IMG/VR virus record: IMGVR_UViG_3300045918_000356
Span: 1-43,492 of that record
DNA from: a virus
DNA: 43,492 nucleotides
Strand: one strand, 5' to 3'
This document shows positions 1 to 7,800 of the stretch, in pieces. Each line of letters starts with the position of its first letter. Positions within the stretch are counted from its first letter, which is position 1. The translations under genes and the position numbers were made by a program. The notes beneath the pieces are model-generated. The model was not told the origin of the DNA. It did not search any database and worked only from the letters and a program-made list of their open reading frames with translations.

Positions 1-88
1 TACTCTTCGTTTACACACGCATTACTCTTCGGTTACCCCCCCAATACTCTTCGGTTACCCCCCCAATTTAGCAAAAAAAAAGAAGGGT
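1..88. repeat. 22-bp tandem repeats and left copy of the terminal redundancy
   Basis: Two perfect copies of a 22-bp unit (starts TACTCTTCGG, then TTAC, a run of seven C, AA) lie at 23-44 and 45-66. A diverged copy lies at 1-22, which keeps TACTCTTCG but loses the C run. Bases 23-88 are identical to 43427-43492, so the ends join and about 66 bp is counted twice. The unit length suits a protein-binding iteron. Whether the repeats are an origin, a packaging site or only an assembly break cannot be told from sequence. Confidence 0.9.
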
Positions 89-346
89 CTAAGTTCCCCT
101 CAATTGTTGTTTCTCTAAGTTTTCAACCTTTTCAGTTAATTCTTTCATTTGCTTATTTTGTGTTTTTCTTTTAACTGCTTTTTGTATTCCAGTTTTTCTT
201 TTTGCTTCAAGTTTGGTTGTATCTATGTATTCATGCCATTCAACTTTTATATTAAGCTTTATAAATTCTTCGTATGTATCCGGTTCTTCGGCTTGTGTTC
301 CATTTTTGCCGCAATAGTACCAATCAATACATTTTATTGCTTTCAT
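89..346 (-). CDS. hypothetical protein, 85 aa, basic coiled-coil C-terminus
   Basis: I do not recognise this protein. It starts MKAIKCIDWYYCGKNG and ends in a Lys/Glu/Gln-rich segment likely to form a coiled coil. The ATG at 346 has no good ribosome-binding site. The frame stays open about 90 bases further upstream with protein-like content (reading SPSFPKYTGDFTWEIL) but without a start codon. The gene may therefore be a 5'-truncated remnant or use an unseen start. It is the gene next to the 22-bp repeats and lies in the leftward block that continues across the join to 43213-42138. Confidence 0.45.
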   Translation of the reverse strand: MKAIKCIDWYYCGKNGTQAEEPDTYEEFIKLNIKVEWHEYIDTTKLEAKRKTGIQKAVKRKTQNKQMKELTEKVENLEKQQLRGT

Positions 347-426
347 ATCACGGTCAAATTTATTTAGTATTTCCCATGTAAAATCACCTGTATATTTGGG
401 GAATGATGGGCTACTTTTTACAAGAG

Positions 427-450
427 ATTCAACGCCCTCACGTGGAGGGC
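427..450 (-). repeat. hairpin resembling a degenerate type I-C CRISPR repeat
   Basis: On the minus strand the sequence reads GCCCTC, loop CACGT, GAGGGC, then GTTGAATC. The stem and its exit resemble type I-C repeats, whose stem is followed by GTGGATTGAAAC. Here about four bases of that tail appear to be missing. It sits about 20 bases downstream of the RHH gene stop and would be in the same leftward transcript. It could equally be a simple transcription-attenuating hairpin, although no clear U-tract follows on the minus strand. Confidence 0.35.
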
Positions 451-466
451 TTTATCTTTGTTAATA

Positions 467-805
467 TTACATATTTTCAAATTTTCGTTCCAACTTGGAC
501 ATTTCTGCATAAGTTATTTTCTCTGCCAGCTCAGCGTAATTTGAGAAATCTTCTCTCACACATTGTTTCCCAGAGCAGAAACTTCCATCCATCCCATCAT
601 CCAACATTTCTTGCGATACTTTTCTCCATTCCACATACATTTTAAATAATTTTCCCATTTTATTTTCTCCTTTTTCATATTTATTTTTCACAAGTGTTTC
701 CAGAACATTTGTCAACGACCTATTTTCATTTTTCGCTATCTCCTGCAACATTTTTATTACGTCAGGATGAAAACGGAAAGATACTGCTTTAAGTGGATCG
801 CTCAT
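467..805 (-). CDS. ribbon-helix-helix DNA-binding protein
   Basis: The 112-aa protein starts MSDPLKAVSFRF, at an ATG preceded by GGAGG six bases upstream. A longer frame to 1072 exists but lacks that signal. Residues about 6-42 fit a MetJ/Arc/CopG fold: a short beta strand (KAVSFRFHPD), a helix, a turn (NENRSLTN) and a second helix. The C-terminal 60 residues are charged and helical with no recognised domain. A promoter with 10-bp direct repeats lies at 939-999, which suits autorepression by an RHH protein. It heads the leftward block that crosses the join. Confidence 0.7.
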   Translation of the reverse strand: MSDPLKAVSFRFHPDVIKMLQEIAKNENRSLTNVLETLVKNKYEKGENKMGKLFKMYVEWRKVSQEMLDDGMDGSFCSGKQCVREDFSNYAELAEKITYAEMSKLERKFENM

Positions 806-938
806 AATTGCCTCCATCTGGCGGTTTAGGTTTACCGCTAACCTAATTTTGTTAAACGGAAAAAGCTTGTCCTTGCAATTTTGGGTAGATAATTCTGAAA
901 TCGGAACTTGTTTCTGCTTGTGGCTGTAGCAAAGAAAT

Positions 939-999
939 TTTATAAAAATAATGTTACAAAATGTGACATAATGCGACACAATACGACACGATACACTAT
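939..999 (-). promoter_or_regulatory. leftward promoter with four 10-bp tandem operator repeats
   Basis: On the minus strand, GTCACA (962-967), a 17-base spacer and TATAAA (939-944) form a promoter for the RHH gene. Four direct repeats of 10 bp (AATGTGACAT, AATGCGACAC, AATACGACAC, GATACACTAT) occupy 960-999 and overlap the -35 element. Repeats spaced by one helical turn are typical targets for cooperative RHH dimers. The 134 bases between this promoter and the gene start hold no gene that I can see. Confidence 0.55.
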
Positions 1000-1091
1000 T
1001 TACACGTGTTCGGCGGCGTGCTACGATTAAGATGTGGAAATTTAGATCAATGCCTGAACGCCAAGAATCCATTACACCTTACTCTTTTATA

Positions 1092-1123
1092 TAGCGTATT
1101 AGTCTTAATGGACTGATATGCTA
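1092..1123. promoter_or_regulatory. 13-bp inverted repeat ahead of the packaging operon
   Basis: Arms 1092-1104 (TAGCGTATTAGTC) and 1111-1123 (GACTGATATGCTA) pair over 13 bases with two G-U pairs around the loop TTAATG, followed by TTAATTTT. It could be a terminator isolating the packaging operon from the leftward block, or a protein-binding operator in the late promoter region. Confidence 0.5.
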
Positions 1124-1131
1124 TTAATTTT

Positions 1132-1199
1132 GCTTGTGTAGCTCATTGGTAGAGCACCTTAAATTTAGGAGGTAGTTGGTTCGATTCCAACCATTCGCT
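1132..1199 (+). pseudogene. decayed tRNA-like sequence
   Basis: A D-arm (GCTC ATTGGTA GAGC, 1141-1155) and a perfect T-arm (GTTGG TTCGATT CCAAC, ending near 1191) are correctly placed. The acceptor stem (GCTTGTG with CATTCGC) has two mismatches. The anticodon arm is about four bases too short, leaving no normal seven-base loop. The whole is 68 bases against a usual 72-73. It is best read as a tRNA remnant or tRNA mimic, not a working tRNA; no anticodon is assigned. It lies just upstream of terS. Confidence 0.6.
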
Positions 1200-1238
1200 G
1201 TGTTTTTTGGCTTAAATAGAACGTGAGAGGGGATACAG

Positions 1239-1319
1239 ATGGAACTATACGAATTGAGACGATGCATAAGTAAATTATGCGAAATTGTAGATGAGTGGGT
1301 GGTGACGTGGGAGATGTAA
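1239..1319 (+). CDS. short leader-like ORF, 26 aa, overlapping terS
   Basis: MELYELRRCISKLCEIVDEW is followed by six residues to a TAA. The ATG has a good ribosome-binding site (GAGAGGGGATAC). The ORF overlaps the start of terS by about 25 bases in another frame. terS itself has only a weak site, so this peptide may serve to couple translation into terS. No domain is seen; it could be a regulatory leader with no function of its own. Confidence 0.45.
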   Translation: MELYELRRCISKLCEIVDEWVVTWEM

Positions 1320-1948
1320 AGAAGGCGAAGAAGAAGCCGAAGAAGAAAGACGATAAATGGGATGATATACGAAAAGAATACGAATCATCGAAAATTAGTT
1401 ATCGAAAATTAGCTGAAAAATATGAAGTTTCATTTGATACATTGCAACGTAGAGCCAAAAGGGAATCATGGGTAAATAATAGAGAGAAAATATACGACAA
1501 AGTTACGACAAAAGTACGACAAAAAATGATAGAAAAAATAGTAGAAAAAAACGTCGTAACATCCGAAAGAATTCTTGAAGAATATGCAAAAATTGGTTTT
1601 TCTGACATCAAAGATTTTATTTCTTATCGAACTGAAAAATCTACATTAGAACGCCATGGTGAACAAGTTATCGATTATAGACAAATAATTGATACCAAAT
1701 CGTCAGATGATGTTGATGGGTCGATTATAAGCGAAGTTAGCGTTGGTAAGGATGGAACATTCAAATTTAAGCTGCATGACAAAATGAATGCTCTTGAAAA
1801 AATGGCGAAAACGCTTGGAATGCTTAAAGATAAAATGGAACTAACTGGTAAAGATGGTGGAGCAATCGAAACTAAGTCAATGACGAAAAAAGAAGTATTA
1901 GATGAACTCGCTTTGCTTGGAATTAAGGTAGATGATGTTGATGGATAG
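1295..1948 (+). CDS. terS: terminase small subunit
   Basis: The protein has 217 aa. The N-terminus is very basic (KKAKKKPKKK), followed by a helix-turn-helix at about residues 25-60 (WDDIRKEYESSKISYRKLAE, KYEVSFDTLQRRAKRE). The C-terminal half carries the family signature KFKLHDKMNALEKMAKTLGM. This part recognises phage DNA and presents it to the motor. The start is uncertain: GTG at 1295 or GTG at 1307. It overlaps terL by 17 bases, which fits coupled translation. The size is normal for the Terminase_2 type. Confidence 0.85.
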   Translation: MGGDVGDVKKAKKKPKKKDDKWDDIRKEYESSKISYRKLAEKYEVSFDTLQRRAKRESWVNNREKIYDKVTTKVRQKMIEKIVEKNVVTSERILEEYAKIGFSDIKDFISYRTEKSTLERHGEQVIDYRQIIDTKSSDDVDGSIISEVSVGKDGTFKFKLHDKMNALEKMAKTLGMLKDKMELTGKDGGAIETKSMTKKEVLDELALLGIKVDDVDG

Positions 1949-3437
1949 AATAACAGAACTATTGCAACAATTAGCAGAAATAAAAAAACAAGAATTAGAA
2001 TTGTATAATCAAAATAATACAAAATTTATTTCGCTTTTTAAAGATATGAACCGCTATTTAATTTTAAAAGGTGGCGGTGGCTCTGGTAAATCAATATTTG
2101 CCGGCAGAAAAGTTTTGCATAGGATGATTTCTGAAAAAGGTCATCGTTTTTTAATTGTAAGAAAAGTAGCTAAAACATTACGTCAATCATGTTTTCAACA
2201 AATAGTTGGTCAAATATCTCAGTATTATAATTATAAAGATTTTAAAATAAACGAAACTGACATGAGGATCGTTTATAAGCCCAATGGGAATGAGATATTA
2301 TTCTCGGGATTAGATGATGTAGAGAAACTAAAGTCAATTTATAATATTACTTCCATTTGGATAGAGGAAGCTTCGGAAATTGAAGAAGGAGATTTAAACC
2401 AGCTTGACATAAGGCTTAGAGGGGAAACGGAATACTACAAACAAATAATTGTAACTTTTAATCCAATTGACATAAATCATTGGTTGAAGAAAAGATTCTT
2501 TGACGTGGTTGTTGCGGGTGCTACGGTACACGAAAGCACATACAAAGATAATAGGTTCCTGGACAAAGAAGCAATAATTGTTTTAGAAGCTTTTAAGATT
2601 ACAGACCCTTATTATTATCAAGTTTATTGTCTTAATGAGTGGGGAGTACTCGGAAAGACAATATTTAATGCCTTAAAAGTAAATGAACGCATAGCCCTTA
2701 TAAGGGATAGAAAGCCTTTAAAAGTTGGATATTTTATTTATGATTATGTAAATGAAAAAATAGTAGACAAGTCAATTTTGTGGATAGAATCTGATGATGG
2801 CTACATAACGTTATATGAGGATGTAAAGAAGGGTTATCCTTATGTAATCGGATGCGATCCAGCAGGCGAAGGATCGGATAATTTTGGGGGACAAGTAATT
2901 AATAATACTAACGGAAAACAAGTCGCTGTATACCACCAGCAACAGGACGAGGACTTATTTACAAAACAGATATATTGCTTAGGGAAATATTATAATTATG
3001 CGTTGCTGGGTATTGAAACAAACTTTTCTACTTATCCGGTCAAGGAGCTTCAACGGTTGCTTTACCATAATCAGTATATGCGAGAAGAAGAAGATAGTAT
3101 TTCGGGAGTATTGCAGAAGCGGTTTGGATTTAGAACAACAAGGCTTACAAGACCATTGATCATATCTGAATTAGTTGAAATAGTAAGAGAACAAACAGAT
3201 CGTTTTTGTGACATAAAAACTTTAACAGAAATGTTAACTTTTGTACGCAATGAAAAGGGTCGTCCACAAGCGAAAGAAGGGGCACATGATGACCTTGTTA
3301 TGGCTCTAGCAATAGCCTATTATGTACGTACTCAACAACGGTTTAGACCCGAAATCGAGGAAGTTGTCAACATTACGTTTGAAAATGATCCCGATGGTGG
3401 GCTAAACAAAAACTTAGGAGGATGGTTTAATGACTGA
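1932..3437 (+). CDS. terL: terminase large subunit
   Basis: The 501-aa protein is the DNA-packaging ATPase and nuclease. Walker A is GGGGSGKS at about residues 47-54. Walker B is around residue 138 (SIWIEEASE). The nuclease domain begins near residue 303 (YVIGCDPAGEGSDNFGG) and carries a conserved C-terminal acidic motif near residue 450 (GAHDDLVMALAIAYYV). Length and order match the PBSX-like/phage terminase family. It starts inside terS and its end overlaps the next gene by eight bases. All key acidic residues visible to the eye are present. Confidence 0.95.
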   Translation: MMLMDRITELLQQLAEIKKQELELYNQNNTKFISLFKDMNRYLILKGGGGSGKSIFAGRKVLHRMISEKGHRFLIVRKVAKTLRQSCFQQIVGQISQYYNYKDFKINETDMRIVYKPNGNEILFSGLDDVEKLKSIYNITSIWIEEASEIEEGDLNQLDIRLRGETEYYKQIIVTFNPIDINHWLKKRFFDVVVAGATVHESTYKDNRFLDKEAIIVLEAFKITDPYYYQVYCLNEWGVLGKTIFNALKVNERIALIRDRKPLKVGYFIYDYVNEKIVDKSILWIESDDGYITLYEDVKKGYPYVIGCDPAGEGSDNFGGQVINNTNGKQVAVYHQQQDEDLFTKQIYCLGKYYNYALLGIETNFSTYPVKELQRLLYHNQYMREEEDSISGVLQKRFGFRTTRLTRPLIISELVEIVREQTDRFCDIKTLTEMLTFVRNEKGRPQAKEGAHDDLVMALAIAYYVRTQQRFRPEIEEVVNITFENDPDGGLNKNLGGWFND

Positions 3438-3675
3438 AATGGTGATTGTGTACATGATCGTTGGCTGTATATGTACTATTTTGGGTATTGTAGTGGGATT
3501 CTTTATGGGGCAATCCTCTATCGTGATGGAAATTAATCCTAGTGACGATGACGATGAAGAGTTAGACGAAGATTTAGCAGAAGTTTACGTTGAAGAAGAG
3601 ATAGATCCAGACAGTAAAGCCGCGGAAATAAGGAAAAAGATAGAAGATATAAAAACAAACAAGTTTTTTGATTAG
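3430..3675 (+). CDS. small membrane protein with acidic tail
   Basis: The 81-aa protein has one strong N-terminal transmembrane helix (about residues 4-27, VIVYMIVGCICTILGIVVGF), then a very acidic cytoplasmic-type stretch (DDDDEELDEDLAEV) and a short amphipathic C-terminus. It overlaps the terL stop and precedes the portal gene. I do not recognise a family. An accessory role in membrane-associated assembly is only a guess from position. Confidence 0.75.
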   Translation: MTEMVIVYMIVGCICTILGIVVGFFMGQSSIVMEINPSDDDDEELDEDLAEVYVEEEIDPDSKAAEIRKKIEDIKTNKFFD

Positions 3676-3702
3676 TTTTTGATTAGAGGTGAGGTGGAAT
3701 AA

Positions 3703-5808
3703 TTGCTTAAAAATCTTAAGAAATTGAAAAATATGCTATGGTCTGAAAATAATGATCTCGAAACATCTTCATCCACTGCGGATCCGTCGAGTGATATTGA
3801 CAAGAAATTTGCAACACGCCTTGTTAATTTTATCGATATCGCCAAATCTGCAAAGGATGTGGAAAGCGACGATACAGGGTTGACGCTCGAAGAAACTTGG
3901 GATGATGAGTATAAGATATACAAGGGCGGTGGGCTACAATGGTCTACCAGCATGGCTTACCGTAGCAAAAAGGCCCGAAAAATTAGACCTAATAGTGAAG
4001 ATAATTTTATATTCAACATGTTGCAAATTCAGGTAGCCAATATTACTGCACAGATGCCCGAAATCAGAATTGACGGGGTAAAGAAAAAGTATGCTGACAA
4101 GGCGGAAAAATTGACCCACCTTGTCAAATTCAACGACCGCAGAAATAACTTTGATGAGCAGTGGGATGACTGGGTGACGGAGTTCAGTGGCTATGGTCCT
4201 CTTGTTGTAGAGGTCTGCTTTGATGCAGAGTGGACGGGTGGAGTTGGACCCGATCGTTGGATTGGGGATGTGAGATTAAAGCAAATAGCCAAGGAAGATT
4301 TCCTTCCTGACCCTGCAATATTGGATTTGGAGAGAAATATCAACGATTGCTCCATGATAGCGACAAGAGATAGGTGGAAAGTGTTAGCGGCACAGAAAAG
4401 GTTCCCTGATTTTAAGAAATATTTATCCGCAGAAAATAATGAAAATGAAATGGAACACGAGGGAAGCGATCCTGAAATGTTGTATGTATACAAAGTGTAT
4501 CATAGAGGATTTCCTGAGTATATGCCAGCTGATCGGGCTAAGGAGTTAAGGGAACGTGCGGCAAAGGAAGAATCCGAAGGTGATCACTACAAGACGCAAG
4601 ATTTGTATGATATGGCAAATGGAAACGTTGAGGGCGTACATCTTGCGTATGTGGCTAACAATACAGTGCTAGAGTACATACCATACGCATACGATCATGG
4701 AAATTATCCAATAGAGTTCTGCACCAGATACAGGGATGAGAAAAGTCAATGGGGATGGGGAGAGATACGTAATACCAAGATACCACAACTCATGCACAAC
4801 AAAGCCGACGAAATTGAAATTGAAGCTATGGCAAAAGAAGGGCTTGGTGGATGCTATTATCAAGATGGAGCAGTCAACCCAAAGCAACTTGAACAAATAA
4901 TTCAGAATAGCGGCGTTGGCGGCATGTGGTTTGCTGTAGACAATGTAAATCTTATAAAGGATCGTACGGGTGTTAAGGTTCCAGCGAGCATTGTAAACTA
5001 CAAGGAGCATAAACAGAGAGTCATTGAAAATGTTTCTTCTGTTACACCTATCCAACAAGGGATGGCTCCTGGTGGGAATATGCCATTTAAGGCGATTGCA
5101 GAATTGGGAGCTAGAACAGATATAAGGATCAAGAAAGCATCTACCAAGTTGTCTAATTTTCTTTCTAGACTGGCAAAACAACGTATCCTATTATTTGCAC
5201 AGTATTACACGGAAGAACGCTATTACAGATACGAGGATGCCACAGGAGAGATTCAGGAGGGTAAATTTTCTAACAATGAAATATTTGATGTATGGGATAG
5301 AGAAACACGAGAAACACAAGGTGTAGACGAAATGGGACAACCTACTATGCAACAGGAATCTAGACAAGAAAAGTTTATCCCTGATTTTGATATAACGTGT
5401 ACGGTGGTAAGCAGCAAGCCGAATGACAGGCAATATTATACCCAGCTAGCAACAGACCTACACGCCAAACAATTGTTAGACGCAGAGGATCTTTTCTACA
5501 CGCTAGATGAGGGTAAACTGCCACCAACTGAAAATATAATTAAGAAACTTATGGCGAAAGATATGTTGCAGAGTATTACATCACAAATGGGGCAATTGCC
5601 GCAGGAATTGCAACAACAGTTGATGCAACAAGTGCAACAACAGATACAGCAAATGTCCGCACAATTCCAGCAAGAGCAACAAGGACAGCAACAACAACAA
5701 CATTACCAAGGCATGCAACAAGAGGTAATTGATAGTCATACAAAAAATCAAATGAAAGCACAGATGGAAGGAGGGATGCAGAATGCCAATCAAGAAGAAG
5801 CCTACTAA
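3703..5808 (+). CDS. portal protein
   Basis: This 701-aa protein lies directly after terminase, as a portal should. It has the long alpha/beta body of podoviral portals, with motifs such as WDDWVTEFSGYGPLVVEV and PYAYDHGNYPIEFCTRYRDE. An extended Gln-rich helical C-terminus from about residue 630 (QELQQQLMQQVQQQIQQM) recalls the portal barrel of P22-like phages. It forms the dodecameric vertex through which DNA enters. The start TTG at 3703 follows GAGGTGAGGTGG. Its last 26 bases overlap the next small gene. Confidence 0.88.
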   Translation: MLKNLKKLKNMLWSENNDLETSSSTADPSSDIDKKFATRLVNFIDIAKSAKDVESDDTGLTLEETWDDEYKIYKGGGLQWSTSMAYRSKKARKIRPNSEDNFIFNMLQIQVANITAQMPEIRIDGVKKKYADKAEKLTHLVKFNDRRNNFDEQWDDWVTEFSGYGPLVVEVCFDAEWTGGVGPDRWIGDVRLKQIAKEDFLPDPAILDLERNINDCSMIATRDRWKVLAAQKRFPDFKKYLSAENNENEMEHEGSDPEMLYVYKVYHRGFPEYMPADRAKELRERAAKEESEGDHYKTQDLYDMANGNVEGVHLAYVANNTVLEYIPYAYDHGNYPIEFCTRYRDEKSQWGWGEIRNTKIPQLMHNKADEIEIEAMAKEGLGGCYYQDGAVNPKQLEQIIQNSGVGGMWFAVDNVNLIKDRTGVKVPASIVNYKEHKQRVIENVSSVTPIQQGMAPGGNMPFKAIAELGARTDIRIKKASTKLSNFLSRLAKQRILLFAQYYTEERYYRYEDATGEIQEGKFSNNEIFDVWDRETRETQGVDEMGQPTMQQESRQEKFIPDFDITCTVVSSKPNDRQYYTQLATDLHAKQLLDAEDLFYTLDEGKLPPTENIIKKLMAKDMLQSITSQMGQLPQELQQQLMQQVQQQIQQMSAQFQQEQQGQQQQQHYQGMQQEVIDSHTKNQMKAQMEGGMQNANQEEAY

Positions 5809-5935
5809 GGCTAAGTCAACTAAGCCATCACTTGACATGATGGTTATGGGAAATATGCCCATGGGAATTGAAAAGATTCCATCAGACATGAAAGGGAAGA
5901 AAATGGTTAAGAAGCCTAGTAAAAAGAGTTGTTGA
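5783..5935 (+). CDS. Lys- and Met-rich small protein, 50 aa
   Basis: MPIKKKPTKAKSTKP leads into a Met-rich middle (MMVMGNMPMGIEK) and a basic end (KKMVKKPSKKSC). The ATG has GGAGGG seven bases upstream, inside the portal gene, so translation is probably coupled. It resembles small basic proteins found between portal and scaffold in other phages, but no function can be assigned. It may be a virion or DNA-condensing component. Confidence 0.65.
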   Translation: MPIKKKPTKAKSTKPSLDMMVMGNMPMGIEKIPSDMKGKKMVKKPSKKSC

Positions 5936-5985
5936 TTGTAAACGAAGTGTAAACACGATAACTTTTCATTGTAAGCAAAATGAGT

Positions 5986-6028
5986 AAAAACCCTATATCC
6001 CTTCTAACTGTAGGAATATAGGATTTTT
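5986..6028 (+). terminator. rho-independent terminator after the portal unit
   Basis: CCTATATCC (5992-6000) pairs with GGAATATAGG (6013-6022) with one bulge, followed by ATTTTTC. Confidence 0.65.
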
Positions 6029-6096
6029 CATGAATTGCCTTGATGATACGAAATAATCATTTCGTGTAATCACAGCTTGCATATTATTACAAATAA

Positions 6097-6142
6097 AAGT
6101 GTAAGTCCTCGAAAGCCTACAGCTAGCAGGGATTTACACTTT
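6097..6142 (+). promoter_or_regulatory. long hairpin in the scaffold-gene leader
   Basis: AAAGTGTAAGTCC (6097-6109) pairs with GGGATTTACACTTT (6129-6142). It lies in the 259-base gap ahead of the scaffold gene and may be a second terminator or a processing/stability element setting the high expression of head genes. Confidence 0.5.
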
Positions 6143-6194
6143 AGTTACAAATACAAAATCATCGCTTGATAGCGTAAAAACTAAGGAGATAAAT

Positions 6195-7028
6195 ATGGAA
6201 AATTTAGATGATAACTCATTGAACGATGGGGAAGAAGATGTCGTGGATCTTCAAGATGAAGGCGAAACGGAAATGGAAGAAGAAGATACAGACCTTGGAG
6301 ACGAAACGGAACTTGACGAAGGCGAAGAAGATCAGGACGCCGCCGATCCTGACAAGCAACCAACACAATCCAAGGAAGAGAATGCTATATATGCAAAGAT
6401 GAGACGGAAAGCAGAAGAGGAAGCTACAAAGAAAGTTTCTGCTGAACTACAAAAAATTGAAACAGAAAAAAAGGAAATCGCTGAAAGTAATCGTAAACTC
6501 AAAGAGGCACAGCGGGAAAAAGAACTATACTCTCAGATCACGCCAGAGCACATAAATCAAGTTGCGGAGCATTATGGAGTCACAGAGGACTACGCAAAGG
6601 CTTTGATTGAGCGAGACGTGAAACTAAAAATATATGAACAAAAAGAAGCAGATATGCATAGGCTTTTAGCTCTGGAGAAACAGAAATCAGAATTCCGTAG
6701 CAAGCCATTTTTCAAAGAGCTGGAAAAGGATATTGACAACATCCTTAGAGACAATACCGGTGTAGATGTGCAGACAGCTTATTTTTTCCTAAAAGGTCAG
6801 AAAGCGGATGAACTCACATCTAAATCCAAATCTGATACTGAAAAGAGAACGATTGCTAATATCCAAGATCGTATGAAGCGTAGAAGTGATCCAACTTCTA
6901 CAGCACAAGGCGTTGGAACTAATACACTAAGCAAGACAACGCAAGACATTAATGCTTTCTTAGGAATTGATTCTAGGGAAGTGGCAAAACACAAAAAGGA
7001 AAATGCAAACAGATTCAAAATCAGGTAA
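6195..7028 (+). CDS. head scaffolding protein
   Basis: The protein has 277 aa. The first 60 residues are strongly acidic (DGEEDVVDLQDEGETEMEEE) and are followed by a long coiled coil (about residues 70-160, EEATKKVSAELQKIETEKKE). The C-terminus is basic and helical (SREVAKHKKENANRFKIR). This acidic, coiled-coil, basic-tail design and the place between portal and capsid genes are typical of scaffolds that guide procapsid assembly. The start has AAGGAG upstream. A minor head protein is the less likely alternative. Confidence 0.8.
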   Translation: MENLDDNSLNDGEEDVVDLQDEGETEMEEEDTDLGDETELDEGEEDQDAADPDKQPTQSKEENAIYAKMRRKAEEEATKKVSAELQKIETEKKEIAESNRKLKEAQREKELYSQITPEHINQVAEHYGVTEDYAKALIERDVKLKIYEQKEADMHRLLALEKQKSEFRSKPFFKELEKDIDNILRDNTGVDVQTAYFFLKGQKADELTSKSKSDTEKRTIANIQDRMKRRSDPTSTAQGVGTNTLSKTTQDINAFLGIDSREVAKHKKENANRFKIR

Positions 7029-7042
7029 AAGGAGTGAAGTAA

Positions 7043-7732
7043 ATGTATTTTCATTTTCATCAAAATTTATCTAATAGGTGTGCGGCTCCAAGAGAGTATG
7101 CGATTGCGACGGGAACCGTAATAGAAAAAGGGGAGATTGTTAAACTCACAGCAGGACTTGTTGTGGCAATTGGTGATGCGGATCAAGATGACCCTTATTT
7201 GGGTGTAGCGGCAGAGGCACACGACGGTGCTACAGCTGGAAGACAAAAAGGTCTTGTAATTAAAGTTTATGATCATCCCGACGATATTTTCAAAATTAAG
7301 CCAACTAACCTCATAACCGCTACAGGTGGAAGCACTACAACCTTTGTTGTAGACGGAATGAAATCCGGTACCATTACGGAAAATGTGGATGATTTGTTCA
7401 ATGGATCGAAACTTAAAATCATAGCATGTGCAGCTGATAGCGACCTTAACGGAAAGATTGTATCTGTAAGCGACTGGACTGCGTCATCCGGAACATTTAC
7501 CATTGGCGAAACATTATCGGGTGCAATAGCGTCTGGAGATACTGCTTATCTTTGCCCAGGACCTCGCTTGATGTCAAAATATCATCTTGACCTTATCAGC
7601 GATGGAACGGACATTGATTGGGATACGAACGGTGGGGAAGCTATCCAGATTTACGGTAGCGATGTTGACGCATTTGAAGTATACGTCAAACTTAGATTGC
7701 ACATGCTTGGAAATGGCCCAGCAGCACTGTAA
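7043..7732 (+). CDS. capsid decoration/head-fibre-like protein
   Basis: The 229-aa, beta-rich protein begins MYFHFHQNLSNRCAAPREYAIATGTVIEKGEIVKL when read in two parts: MYFHFHQNLSNRC, then the segment AIATGTVIEKGEIVKLTAGL. That second part is like the barrel of DUF2190-type decoration proteins, which sit on capsid surfaces. It lies between scaffold and major capsid genes and is followed by a terminator. The assignment rests on fold-like pattern and position; the exact family is unproven. Confidence 0.65.
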   Translation: MYFHFHQNLSNRCAAPREYAIATGTVIEKGEIVKLTAGLVVAIGDADQDDPYLGVAAEAHDGATAGRQKGLVIKVYDHPDDIFKIKPTNLITATGGSTTTFVVDGMKSGTITENVDDLFNGSKLKIIACAADSDLNGKIVSVSDWTASSGTFTIGETLSGAIASGDTAYLCPGPRLMSKYHLDLISDGTDIDWDTNGGEAIQIYGSDVDAFEVYVKLRLHMLGNGPAAL

Positions 7733-7745
7733 TGAATAATCAATC

Positions 7746-7776
7746 AAAGGTAGCCTAAACAGCTACTTTTTTATTT
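7746..7776 (+). terminator. rho-independent terminator
   Basis: AAAGGTAGC (7746-7754) pairs with GCTACTTTT (7762-7770) around the loop CTAAACA, followed by TTATTTT. It probably tunes capsid-gene levels rather than ending the operon fully. Confidence 0.8.
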
Positions 7777-7800
7777 TAGTCGAAAAAGGAGAGTGAACTT

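Noticed and set aside
23-88. True packaging direct terminal repeat
   Set aside because: The 66-base overlap lies in short tandem repeats, which fits a circular assembly broken at a repeat better than a packaged end.
149-367. Plus-strand Phe/Cys-rich ORF of 72 aa
   Set aside because: It is antisense to the 85-aa gene and low-complexity, with no ribosome-binding site.
1132-1199. Functional tRNA
   Set aside because: The anticodon arm is too short and the acceptor stem mismatched; no anticodon can be assigned with honesty.
4669-5181. Minus-strand ORF of 170 aa inside the portal gene
   Set aside because: It is a shadow of the portal reading frame, with Cys/Arg-rich random composition and no start signal.
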